The position numbers were made by a program, and so were the translations under genes. This document shows, in pieces, positions 8,375 to 15,752 of a DNA stretch of 64,000 nt; position 1 is the stretch's first letter; every line of letters begins with the position of its first letter. The notes under the pieces are model-generated. The model did no database searches and was not told where the DNA came from. It was given only the letters and a program-made list of their open reading frames with translations. Source of the stretch: JALYYC01 sp039922495 (GTDB lineage: Bacteria; Chloroflexota; Dormibacteria; CF-121); the NCBI GenBank assembly GCA_039922495.1, contig JBDTEO010000005.1, forward strand, positions 1 to 64,000. The letters run 5' to 3'.

Positions 8375-9265
8375 TTAGACGCGCCGGCGCGCCATCCGGG
8401 GCCGCAGTCCCAACCCGAGACCGCCGACCAAACTCGTCAATCCGGCGAGCAGGACCAGCCCGGGCCAGGAGGAGGTCTGCGCCGGTCCACCACCGGTCTG
8501 CGCCAGCGTGCCGGAACCGGTTGTACTCGTCACGGTGCGTGGGGCCGCTGTCGCCGCTGCGCTGGTGATCGCGCCGCAGCCACCGGGCCTACTGATGACG
8601 TTGCTGTCCAGTGTCACGGCGCCGGTCCGTGCGAGGGCGCGACCCGGAATCAGGCTTGCGCCGGTCACCATCGTGATCGAGGTCATGGCAACGATCGTGC
8701 CGACCATCCGCGTTCCCGATCCGAGCGTCGCCGAGCTACCGATTTTCCAGAAGACACAGGCGCCCGACGCGCCGCGGATCAGGACCACGCGCGAGTTGCT
8801 CCCGGTCGTGAGGGTGCTGCCCGTCTGGAAGATGTAGATCCCGTTGCCGCTCAGGGTCAGGGTTCCGGACAGCAGTGCCGACGAGGAGAACCTGTAGACG
8901 CCTGGGATGAGGGTTTTGCCAGCCAGGTCGCCGGTCATGGAGTGACCGCCCCAGCTTGCCAGGTCGTTGTACGCGGTCACGGCAGCGGTTTTCGCTTGAC
9001 GCGCCGAGGCGTCGGCCTTATGCACACCGCCTCGCACGACGCCAGGCGGGAAGCCGGTGACTGCCGACCCCGGACTCAATCCCAGATCGCCGCTGATGAC
9101 CGTTGGGCCGGTATTGGTGACCGTGCTGCCGCCGAGAACCGCGAAGTTCGTTGCCGTCCCCAACCGTGGTTGTGTGGCGGCCAGCGCCGCCATCGGCCAT
9201 GCGGCGAGCACCAACGCTGAGGCGACCATCGACACGACGACCACGGGCCGCTGAAGTCTGTTCAT
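8375..9265 (-). CDS. Ice-binding-like (DUF3494) surface protein with LAQTG sorting signal
   Basis: The 296-residue protein has a signal peptide (residues 1-29, ending AALAA) and the DUF3494 signature (LGTATNFAVLGGSTVTNTG, then SGDLGLSPG), the beta-solenoid fold of many bacterial ice-binding proteins. The C-terminus has LAQTG at residues about 254-258, a hydrophobic helix and the basic tail RPRMARRRV, the layout of a sortase substrate. LAxTG is the motif class preferred by class E sortases. A Thr/Ser-rich stalk joins the two parts. Ice binding itself is inferred from the family; DUF3494 proteins may also act as adhesins. It is a single gene. Confidence 0.82.
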   Translation of the reverse strand: MNRLQRPVVVVSMVASALVLAAWPMAALAATQPRLGTATNFAVLGGSTVTNTGPTVISGDLGLSPGSAVTGFPPGVVRGGVHKADASARQAKTAAVTAYNDLASWGGHSMTGDLAGKTLIPGVYRFSSSALLSGTLTLSGNGIYIFQTGSTLTTGSNSRVVLIRGASGACVFWKIGSSATLGSGTRMVGTIVAMTSITMVTGASLIPGRALARTGAVTLDSNVISRPGGCGAITSAAATAAPRTVTSTTGSGTLAQTGGGPAQTSSWPGLVLLAGLTSLVGGLGLGLRPRMARRRV

Positions 9266-9608
9266 GAACTTGTCCGCTCCCTTGAATCCCTTACTTGCCG
9301 GAAATCCGCCGCGCCAAACAGCTAGGACTCAGGGGCGGGTAAGAGGGGAACGCCCGACGTTTGCCGGTGAGTTAACCAATAGCATTGCACGATTACCCTC
9401 CATTGCCAATCCTCCGTTCGGATGATCTTGGGTATAACTATTCATATATGCGGCGGGGACTGGTTACGTTATGCTTGCTGCCCTTTCTGTGGGAAGGTGC
9501 TGGTCGTGAGCTCAGGATCGGATCGAAGATGTAACGATCTCATGAAAAGCCACTGATAGTCCAGATTCTCATGCCCCTGGGGACGATCCGCCGTATTCTT
9601 GGCGGCCG
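9266..9608. other. Intergenic region between divergent surface-protein and M23 genes
   Basis: This gap of 343 bases is less GC-rich than its surroundings, particularly around 9425-9475. It must hold the promoters of both flanking genes. TATTCT (9594-9599), 9 bases before the M23 ATG, is the best -10 candidate for the plus strand. A 28-codon frame from the ATG at 9448 encodes a short hydrophobic peptide but has no ribosome binding site. No RNA gene or riboswitch was recognised. Confidence 0.4.
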
Positions 9609-10808
9609 ATGCACGAGAAGGGGGGTCGCCCTCGAACCCGATTTGGCCGCGTTATCCGACCGCTGGTGGCGGTCACCCTGCTGAGCCTGCTCCTCTCTAC
9701 CTCGATCGCAGACAGCGTCTACAACCAGATCCAGGGCAAGACGCAGCAGCTCAACGGGGTCAGCGGGCAGATCAACGCCACCCGGAACAAGGTGCAATCG
9801 TTGCTCGATCAGGAGCTGGCCCTGCAACGGCAGATCGCCGGCATCGACATCAACCTGGCGCAGGTTAGCCAGCAGATCAAGCAGGAGACGGCCGCCCTGG
9901 TCGCCCTCGGCGCCCAGGTCGAGGTGGCCAAACGGGAGCTGGCCGTCAAGGAAGCGCAGCTCAAGCAGCACATCACCGACTTCGGCCTGCGGATGCGGGC
10001 GATGTACAAGACCGGCGAGGTCAACCCGCTCGAGCTGATTCTCTCCGCGCAGAGCTTCACCGACCTGTTGAATCGCACCGTCTTCTTTGCCGCCATCATC
10101 CGGGAGTCCCGGATCGAAGTGGTCAAGCTCCAGCAGGAGCGGGCCGTGATCGAGGCGATGAAGGCGGCGCTCGACGCCAAGTACGCGCAGCAGGCCGCCA
10201 TCGTCAAGCAGATCAAAGACCAGCAGGCGCAGCTCCAGGCGAGCCGCGCCGATCGGGCCGCCGCCGAGGTGCAGGTGGCCGCCATCGCGGCGCAGTTCCA
10301 GCAGCAGCTGCAGCAGATGGAACAGCAGCGGGCGGTTTTGAAGAACCAGTTACTCGCGCTCTACGCGGAGAGCGCGCGGGCTGGGTCGACCGGGCACTTC
10401 ATCTGGCCCATGCAGGGCGCCATCACCCAGGGCTTCGGCTGCACCTCCTATCCCTTCGAGGTCTATGACCCGAGCTGTCCCGGCCTACACTTTCACAGCG
10501 GCATCGACATCGCGACCGACGCTGGCACGCCGGTGCACGCCGCCGACGCCGGCATCGCCCATAACTACACGATGGGCTGTGGCGGCTACCTCTGCGGTTA
10601 CGGCCAGTACGTGTTGGTGGTGCATTCGGGCGGGTTCGTCACGCTCTACGGCCACCTCTCCGGTTACGGCGTGGCCGATGGGACGCCGGTCGGCCAGGGG
10701 GCGGTCATTGGCTACGAGGGCAGCACCGGGAACTCGACCGGGCCGCACCTCCACTTCGAGATCGACCTCAACGGCACGCCAGTCAACCCCTTCGCCTACC
10801 TCCCCTAG
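9609..10808 (+). CDS. EnvC-like M23-family peptidoglycan hydrolase with coiled coil
   Basis: The 399-residue protein has an N-terminal membrane or signal helix (residues 15-35), a long Gln/Ala-rich coiled coil (about 40-255) as in EnvC/NlpD and RipA-associated activators, and a C-terminal M23 domain (about 270-399). Zinc-site motifs are present: HSGIDIATD supplies the first His and Asp, and GPHLHFEID the H-x-H. The catalytic residues look intact, so it may cleave peptidoglycan cross-links itself and not merely activate an amidase. A likely role is cell separation or wall turnover. The -10-like TATTCT lies 9 bases before the ATG. Confidence 0.85.
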   Translation: MHEKGGRPRTRFGRVIRPLVAVTLLSLLLSTSIADSVYNQIQGKTQQLNGVSGQINATRNKVQSLLDQELALQRQIAGIDINLAQVSQQIKQETAALVALGAQVEVAKRELAVKEAQLKQHITDFGLRMRAMYKTGEVNPLELILSAQSFTDLLNRTVFFAAIIRESRIEVVKLQQERAVIEAMKAALDAKYAQQAAIVKQIKDQQAQLQASRADRAAAEVQVAAIAAQFQQQLQQMEQQRAVLKNQLLALYAESARAGSTGHFIWPMQGAITQGFGCTSYPFEVYDPSCPGLHFHSGIDIATDAGTPVHAADAGIAHNYTMGCGGYLCGYGQYVLVVHSGGFVTLYGHLSGYGVADGTPVGQGAVIGYEGSTGNSTGPHLHFEIDLNGTPVNPFAYLP

Positions 10809-10969
10809 CGGCGCTTTGGTTTCTTCCGCATCCGCTGATGCACATCCATCAAGGTCTCGCCCCGATGGCGGCTGGTCGGTCGCGGTCGGGTCGGCGGTAA
10901 CCGGCTTCCCCACCAGAGCAACAGGCCGATCCCCACGGCGAGCAGGACAATGACGATGACCGGACCCAC
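10805..10969 (-). CDS. Small single-pass membrane protein (54 residues)
   Basis: A GTG-initiated frame on the minus strand encodes MGPVIVIVLLAVGIGLLLWW, one membrane helix, followed by a strongly basic cytoplasmic tail ending RMRKKPKRR. An in-frame stop lies four codons upstream, so the start is constrained. TAGACT ends 6 bases before the GTG, matching the leaderless pattern seen elsewhere in the window. It overlaps the M23 stop codon by 1 base (it begins at 10805) and fills an otherwise empty gap. No family was recognised. Confidence 0.5.
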   Translation of the reverse strand: MGPVIVIVLLAVGIGLLLWWGSRLPPTRPRPTSRHRGETLMDVHQRMRKKPKRR

Positions 10970-11065
10970 AGACCGAGTCTAGTCATCACGGCGTGCGGCT
11001 AAAGTCTTAGCCCTTTCATACGGCACTCTTACGTTTACTTCACTTCCCGGGTCGAAGATGGCCCA

Positions 11066-11491
11066 ATGGGAAGTCACTGGGAAGTCGACACGTTCGAAGA
11101 TCGAGGCCTCGTGGAAGTGCTCTTTGTCGGCTCCGACTCCGACCTCGCCGATATGTACCGGCTGAAGCTCGAGCTCGACGGCTACCGGGTGCGGACGCTG
11201 ACCACCCTCCGCGGGTGGTCCGGCGACGCGCCGGACCTCGTGTTCCTCGACCTCGAACAACCGGATGGCGGCGGGCTTGCCGAACTGACCCGACTGCGCT
11301 CGGACCGGCGATTGAGTGTCATCCCCGCGATCCTGTTGACCACCGAGTCCGTCGAGCAACTCTCGGCGCACGGCGTCACCCTCACGCCGCAGGAATACCT
11401 GCTTCGCTCTCGGCCAGCGGCCGGATTCGACGGCTCGGCCATCTGGAATGAGGGGCCGACCCCGGCTACGATGTCTCGCAGCCAGCATTGA
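11066..11491 (+). CDS. Atypical stand-alone response-regulator receiver
   Basis: A receiver-like domain (EVLFVGSDSDLADMY, LVFLDLEQPDGGG, PAILLTTES) keeps the phospho-acceptor Asp in VFLDLE and the Thr of TTE. The usual acidic pair after strand 1 is replaced by Gly-Ser, and the conserved Lys after strand 5 is Arg (YLLRSRP). There is no output domain. It resembles the protein at 59895 (shared MYR-KLE-DGY segment). The frame is open from an ATG at 11066, but the paralogue suggests initiation at GTG 11111 or 11117, just after GAGG, giving about 125 residues. Confidence 0.65.
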   Translation: MGSHWEVDTFEDRGLVEVLFVGSDSDLADMYRLKLELDGYRVRTLTTLRGWSGDAPDLVFLDLEQPDGGGLAELTRLRSDRRLSVIPAILLTTESVEQLSAHGVTLTPQEYLLRSRPAAGFDGSAIWNEGPTPATMSRSQH

Positions 11492-11508
11492 GGTCTAAGG
11501 TTTGCCCT

Positions 11509-11814
11509 ATGGCAAACCACATGTCCAGAACGCGGCTTGATTCGGCGCAGATTACGGCACGCTTGACCGGGCAGACGGGTTGGCGCGTCGAGGGCAGCGA
11601 GCTCGTCAAGACCTACAAGTTCAAGAATTTCGTCGAGGCGGTCGACTTCGTCAACGCGATTGCGAAGCTGGCCGAAGCCCTAAATCACCACCCGGACCTG
11701 CTGGTTAAATGGGGCGAGGTGGCCGTCCGGATCACCACCCACTCGGCGTGCGGCCTCACCGAGAAGGACTTCGCGCTGGCCTCCTCGATCGACACCCAGG
11801 GGCAGGCCCGCTAA
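11509..11814 (+). CDS. Pterin-4a-carbinolamine dehydratase
   Basis: The 101-residue protein matches the PCD/DCoH family: W-R-V-E near residue 28, then a KFKNFVEAVDFVNAIA helix and the catalytic signature region AEALNHHPDLLVKWGEVAVR with H-H-P-D. It dehydrates 4a-hydroxytetrahydrobiopterin, regenerating pterin cofactor, or acts as a pterin recycling factor in folate metabolism. ATG 11509 and ATG 11521 are both possible starts; AAGG lies about 10 bases before the first. Confidence 0.88.
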   Translation: MANHMSRTRLDSAQITARLTGQTGWRVEGSELVKTYKFKNFVEAVDFVNAIAKLAEALNHHPDLLVKWGEVAVRITTHSACGLTEKDFALASSIDTQGQAR

Positions 11815-11941
11815 GGGCCGACACGCGCACGCCTGAGGGCCGACCCGAGGTGTTACCACGCCGTGTCCGGCGCAATGCGGTCCGCAACTCTCACGGTAGG
11901 AGTTCGGTACCAGAATCAGCCCGTGGCTCCGCTCCCCTGAG

Positions 11942-13279
11942 CTACGAGCGGGCCGCCTGCCTTGCCTGATACGCCTGGCGGTAGCGGATGAGCGCTTGCG
12001 TCGGGTTCCCCTGAGTCTCGAGGACCTGGGCATAGTCGAAGGCGACGCGGCTCGTATCGGTTGAACTATCGGCCGTCGCGGCCAGCTCGAGCGCTCGCTC
12101 GAAGTGGGCCCGGGCTTCTTGATCCTGCCCCATGGCGGCAGTCACCCGCCCGGCCACGCGCTCGGTCGCCAGCTTGGCGATTGGATCGGCGGACCGCGCG
12201 CCGGTTTGCAGCGCAAGGGTGACGCGAGTGTTCGCGAGGGTGAGCTCGCCACGATTGAGCGCCGCCTCAGCTGCGCCGGCGACCAGATGCGGCAACAAAT
12301 CCCGGTCGCCGACATGCTGCAACTGTTCCGCGCCGGCCAGGAAGAGGACCTCGGCTTCCTCGTTGCGCCCCTGGCTGAGGAGGATTTCCGCCATGTTGTT
12401 GCGCAGTTGGGCGCTCATCCGAACATCGCGGAGGGTCTCGAAGAGCCGCAGGCTGCGCTGGGCGTATTCCAGGGCGTGGGTCAGATCGCCGGCCTTTTGA
12501 AAGGACACGGCCAAGCCTTCGTAGATGCCACCCAACGCCGGCATGTCGAGGACGTCCTCAGCCGCGTCGATCGCGGCCTTGTAGCCGCTGATCGCTTCCC
12601 GTGGCTGGCCAGCGACGTAGTGAAGATTGGCTCGGTGACCCAGAATCCTGGCCCTCAACAGCGGATCCGCGAGGTCGGCTTGTTCGTAGGCGAAGACCGC
12701 CCTGTCCCACCAGCGCCCCGCCTCATGCGGATGGCGCAACTGGTAATAGGCGGATCCCATCCGGTCGTACAGCTCGACCGTCAAGGCCCGCCAACCGGAG
12801 GTTTCGGCCGCCTTGATCGCGACTTTGAGCACATCGATCGCTTCCTGGATGGCGCGCAGTTTGAGCAGGGCCTCCGCCAGCACCAGCTGGGCCCGCGCCC
12901 GAACCTCGGGAACGATTTGCGGATGAGCCAGGAGCTCGACCATCAAGGCGCGAGCCCGCTCCCCGTCGCCCCGGCGGATCCGGCTGGCCGCCTCAGCCAG
13001 CTGCAGCTCCAACGCGGTCGCTGAGGTCTCCGGGTCTTGCAGGAAATACTCGATCGGCCGCTTCAGCCGCTCGGCGATGATCTGCAGGTTCCGGCTGGAC
13101 GGATGAGCACGGCCCAACTCGATCTGGCTGAGGAAGGCCCGACTGAAGTCCTTCTGGGCAACGGCGGCGAGGCTCAGGCCCAACTCCATCCTGGCCTTGC
13201 GGATACGTCCGCCAAGTTGCTCGGGGGTCCGAAGACTTCGCCGGGGGATCCGACTTTGTAACACCAACTGGCCTTCCAT
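11942..13279 (-). CDS. XRE-family HTH regulator with C-terminal TPR array
   Basis: The 445-residue protein has an XRE-type HTH at residues about 19-81 (EQLGGRIRKARMELGLSL, SRAFLSQIELGRAHPS) followed by tandem helical TPR repeats from about residue 95 to the end (for example YDRMGSAYYQLRHPHEAGRW, RANLHYVAGQPREAISGYKA). This architecture is shared with peptide-sensing RRNPP regulators (PlcR, NprR, Rgg-like), where the TPR groove binds a short exported and re-imported peptide, and with other XRE-TPR proteins whose ligand is unknown. It lies 34 bases downstream of the VIWPN-repeat gene on the same strand. ATG 13279 was chosen because it starts just before the HTH; there is no clear ribosome binding site. 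Confidence 0.85.
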   Translation of the reverse strand: MEGQLVLQSRIPRRSLRTPEQLGGRIRKARMELGLSLAAVAQKDFSRAFLSQIELGRAHPSSRNLQIIAERLKRPIEYFLQDPETSATALELQLAEAASRIRRGDGERARALMVELLAHPQIVPEVRARAQLVLAEALLKLRAIQEAIDVLKVAIKAAETSGWRALTVELYDRMGSAYYQLRHPHEAGRWWDRAVFAYEQADLADPLLRARILGHRANLHYVAGQPREAISGYKAAIDAAEDVLDMPALGGIYEGLAVSFQKAGDLTHALEYAQRSLRLFETLRDVRMSAQLRNNMAEILLSQGRNEEAEVLFLAGAEQLQHVGDRDLLPHLVAGAAEAALNRGELTLANTRVTLALQTGARSADPIAKLATERVAGRVTAAMGQDQEARAHFERALELAATADSSTDTSRVAFDYAQVLETQGNPTQALIRYRQAYQARQAARS

Positions 13280-13313
13280 CTTTTTCGAACTACGCGCTAT
13301 GCTCGAGTGCGGA

Positions 13314-13610
13314 TCAGCCCACGTCCTGCTGGGCGTTGTTGCCCCCAATTGCCCCGTTGGGCCAGATCACAACGCTCACCATCGCCGCGTTCGGCCAAAT
13401 CACTTCGCTCGTCAACGGCCCGTCGCCCATCCGTGCCGCGTTGGGCCAGATGACCTCGCTCAGGAGAGCGGCGTTCGGCCAGATAACGTCCGCCGCGGCG
13501 CGGTTGACCTGCTGGAAGGGGATCGCGGAAAAGGTCAGCGCAACTGTCGCGGCCAGTGAGGCCAGGCCGGTGACCAGCCGCCAGCGAATGTTCGAGATGC
13601 TCCTCGCCAA
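13314..13610 (-). CDS. Small exported protein with four VIWPNAA repeats
   Basis: From the TTG at 13610 the product is 98 residues: a basic N-terminus (MARSISNIRWR), a signal-type hydrophobic helix (LVTGLASLAATVALTFSA), a candidate cleavage site after R-A-A-A, and about 58 residues carrying VIWPNAA, VIWPNAA, VIWPNAA and VIWPNGA. Repeat spacing is 11, 17 and 11 residues, and three copies are preceded by D or S-E. The copies use different synonymous codons for Val, Ile, Pro and Ala, so the peptide and not the DNA appears to be conserved. AGGAGG (13615-13620) supports the TTG; an ATG at 13643 is the upstream alternative but falls within the -10 box. No known family was recognised. It may be a peptide-signal precursor for the downstream XRE-TPR regulator or a small surface protein. 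Confidence 0.7.
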   Translation of the reverse strand: MARSISNIRWRLVTGLASLAATVALTFSAIPFQQVNRAAADVIWPNAALLSEVIWPNAARMGDGPLTSEVIWPNAAMVSVVIWPNGAIGGNNAQQDVG

Positions 13611-13638
13611 ATCCCCTCCTCGCCCAATGGGCCCTCGC

Positions 13639-13667
13639 ATCATACAGCGAAGAGGGCCTCCTGCAAA
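13639..13667 (-). promoter_or_regulatory. Promoter of the VIWPN-repeat gene
   Basis: On the minus strand TTTGCA (13662-13667), 17 bases and TATGAT (13639-13644) form a near-consensus promoter. Transcription would start near 13632 and give a leader of about 20 bases containing AGGAGG before the TTG at 13610. The -35 hexamer lies in the loop of the upstream gene's terminator hairpin. Confidence 0.6.
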
Positions 13668-13677
13668 GAGGCCCTCT
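13651..13677 (-). terminator. Terminator of the glycoside hydrolase gene at 13695
   Basis: AGAGGGCCTC (13651-13660) and GAGGCCCTCT (13668-13677) form a perfect 10-bp stem with a 7-base loop, starting 17 bases after the stop codon of the minus-strand hydrolase gene. The T-run is weak (TTCGCTGT). Confidence 0.6.
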
Positions 13678-13694
13678 GATGTGCTGCCCGACTG

Positions 13695-15152
13695 TTAGTG
13701 ACAGCTGAACGCGACAGCTGCCGGCTGGAGGCTACCGGAGAGGATGACCAGCTGCTCGCTCCCGGCTGAGTTCGGTGACCAGGTGTCCACGGCCAGCGCG
13801 TGGGTGGCGGTGTCCCCGGCCAACAGCGTGATCCCCGGTTCGGGAATGATCACCGTGCCGCGGTTATCGCGGCGGACCCATTGGTACTGGACGGTCCCCG
13901 CGGACCCGTTGCCCGCCATGGTCCCGGTCGCCGTGACCTTGCCCTTGCGGCAGGGTCCCAGCTTGGCGGCCTGGTAGGTTACCGCCTCGGTGGCTGTTAC
14001 CGGCGCGACCGTCGGGACCGCCGGCGGTGCCGTTGACGGCGTCGGGGTTGGCGTGGGCGCGGGCGTAGGCGTTGGTGTCGGTACTGGGGTTGGGGTTGGC
14101 GCCGCGGTCGGGGTCGGCGTCGCCACCACGCCGGTCCAGCTCGGGTACTGCCCGATGTAGCTCTCCAGCATGGCGTAGCTCGGCAGCGGGCCTGCCGGGG
14201 GATAGATGTTCATACCGTCGGTGCCGGTGTCGCTGATCATGTAAATGAACACGCGCTGCATCACGCCCGACCTGCGCGAGCTGTCGAGGACGTATTGCAG
14301 ATACTGGGACTGCTGCGCCAGGCTGACGATCGGTCCTGGCTGATTCACCGAGTTGATGGCCCAGCCGACCTCGGTGCACCAGACCGGCTTGCCGCCGTCA
14401 CCGTAGGCCGCCTGGACGTTGCGGATCGTCTGCCACTCCAGGTCGTAAGACGGCGTGTCCCCGCTGGTCACCGACGGGTCCCCGCCGGTGTAGTAATGGA
14501 AGTTCGCGAAGTCCATGTAGGCGCCGTACCCGTTTTGATAGAGCCAGGTCATGTAGCTCTGGATGTGGGGCGTGTTCACCCACCAGATCCCGAACATGCC
14601 GACCAGGGCGTTTGGTGACTGCGCTTTGACCGCTTGATAGCCGGCCTTGAGCGCGGGTCCGTAATAATCGGCGGCCCGGCAGGGAAGGGTGTTGGCCCAG
14701 GTTCCACCCCAGTAGCCGTCCCATTCCTCGTTGCCGATCTCGAAGCTGTCGATGTAGCCGTGCCCGTTCTGGCCGTTGTAGCGCTTGGCTAGCAGCGAAG
14801 CGAAGGTGCTCATCTCCGCCGGGCCAGGAAACAGGTTGACGCCGTTGCAGGCCTGCGTCTTTCGGAAGCTCGGCGCGTCCTGGATCGGAACCGTGGCATG
14901 GACGCTGGCCGCGTTGGCCGCGGCGACGTCGCTATCCAGGCCGCTGAAGTCGTAGACGCCGGGCGCCGTTTCGATCGAGGACCAGTCCCGCTGCAAGCGC
15001 ACCCATTTCACCCCGGAGGCGCTGATCCGGCTTTGATAACCCCAGACGGAGAATCCGTATGGGTTCGAGTCGTTCGAGGCTGAGCCGGGCAACGCAAGCA
15101 AGCCCAGCAGCAGCCCAACGCCGATGACGCTGACGATCCGACGTCGTGTCAT
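13695..15152 (-). CDS. Secreted GH39-like (clan GH-A) glycoside hydrolase with Pro/Thr linker
   Basis: The 485-residue protein has a signal peptide (MTRRRIVSVIGVGLLLGLLA), a TIM-barrel-like domain (about 30-345), a linker made of T-P repeats (about 350-385) and a C-terminal beta-rich domain. The acid/base Glu is in EIGNEEWDGYWGG (about residue 138) and the likely nucleophile in WCTEVGW (about 260), the spacing of clan GH-A retaining enzymes. It is closely related to the protein at 49834 but ends in a soluble domain where that one has a membrane helix. AGGAGG precedes the ATG. The substrate is unknown; the paralogue in the polysaccharide locus suggests the same polymer. Confidence 0.78.
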   Translation of the reverse strand: MTRRRIVSVIGVGLLLGLLALPGSASNDSNPYGFSVWGYQSRISASGVKWVRLQRDWSSIETAPGVYDFSGLDSDVAAANAASVHATVPIQDAPSFRKTQACNGVNLFPGPAEMSTFASLLAKRYNGQNGHGYIDSFEIGNEEWDGYWGGTWANTLPCRAADYYGPALKAGYQAVKAQSPNALVGMFGIWWVNTPHIQSYMTWLYQNGYGAYMDFANFHYYTGGDPSVTSGDTPSYDLEWQTIRNVQAAYGDGGKPVWCTEVGWAINSVNQPGPIVSLAQQSQYLQYVLDSSRRSGVMQRVFIYMISDTGTDGMNIYPPAGPLPSYAMLESYIGQYPSWTGVVATPTPTAAPTPTPVPTPTPTPAPTPTPTPSTAPPAVPTVAPVTATEAVTYQAAKLGPCRKGKVTATGTMAGNGSAGTVQYQWVRRDNRGTVIIPEPGITLLAGDTATHALAVDTWSPNSAGSEQLVILSGSLQPAAVAFSCH

Positions 15153-15309
15153 TCGATCCCTCCTAAAAGCCTCCCCGCTGGAGGCCCCGGGTCCAACGAT
15201 GCCGGGGGATTGCTACGGTGGCTGCCGCGAAAGCGACACAAGCGGTGGTCGTTCCGTAACGGAATTCGTAAGGCTGGATGCCCGCCAACGGCCGACCGGC
15301 GCCCCCCTT

Positions 15310-15550
15310 GTCAACCGCGGAAAAATTTGGCAACTGCTCCTTTACACGCGCGTTCGGCTCGATCGTGAGCGACGACACAACCAGGAGCCCCGTGATCGCC
15401 GAGCGGCCGCGAAGTCGACGGTTCGGCTCGGCCAGCGGCGCCGCAGATTCACGCTGCGATCACTTAATCCGGGGAACACCGCCTGTTAACCGGTTGACCG
15501 GCTGTCACTGTCAACCAGACGCGGTGTTCAAACGTTGCTCGATGGTTGAC
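15310..15550. repeat. GTCAACC heptamer cluster, candidate operator
   Basis: Exact copies lie at 15310-15316 (GTCAACC), 15492-15498 (GGTTGAC), 15510-15516 (GTCAACC) and 15544-15550 (GGTTGAC). A one-mismatch copy, GTTAACC, lies at 15485-15491, directly abutting the second to form a near-palindrome. The central pair is an inverted repeat with an 11-base spacer. The adjacent OmpR-type regulator is the natural candidate to bind it. Confidence 0.45.
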
Positions 15551-15610
15551 ACTTTCCGCCCTTCGCTTGACCCTGCGTCGCAATTCGCCCCGTTTCTGAT
15601 TAGAAATTCT

Positions 15611-15638
15611 TTGACAAGAAAATCACTGATGGTACTGT
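15611..15638 (+). promoter_or_regulatory. Promoter of the response-regulator gene
   Basis: A consensus TTGACA (15611-15616), 16 bases and TACTGT (15633-15638). It would give a 5' leader of about 110 bases before the TTG start at 15753. Confidence 0.6.
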
Positions 15639-15752
15639 TGCCCCGGCGACGGCGAGAGCTCATCGACTGATCCGGGCGAGGAACAGGGAAGGCTGAGGGA
15701 GCAGCGGTCGAGTTGTGTCCACTCACGCCTATCTGAAGGGGAAGGGGAAGCG

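Larger units (their letters stand above)
15153..15752. other. Regulatory region between divergent hydrolase and response-regulator genes
   Basis: This 600-base gap has no supported gene. It contains a cluster of GTCAACC/GGTTGAC heptamers (15310-15550) and, nearer the regulator gene, a good promoter at 15611-15638. Its size and repeat content suggest a control region for one or both flanking genes. Confidence 0.5.

Noticed and set aside
9430..9540. Riboswitch (ydaO/c-di-AMP type) upstream of the M23 gene
   Set aside because: Suggested by gene context only; the conserved core and pairing of that riboswitch could not be found.
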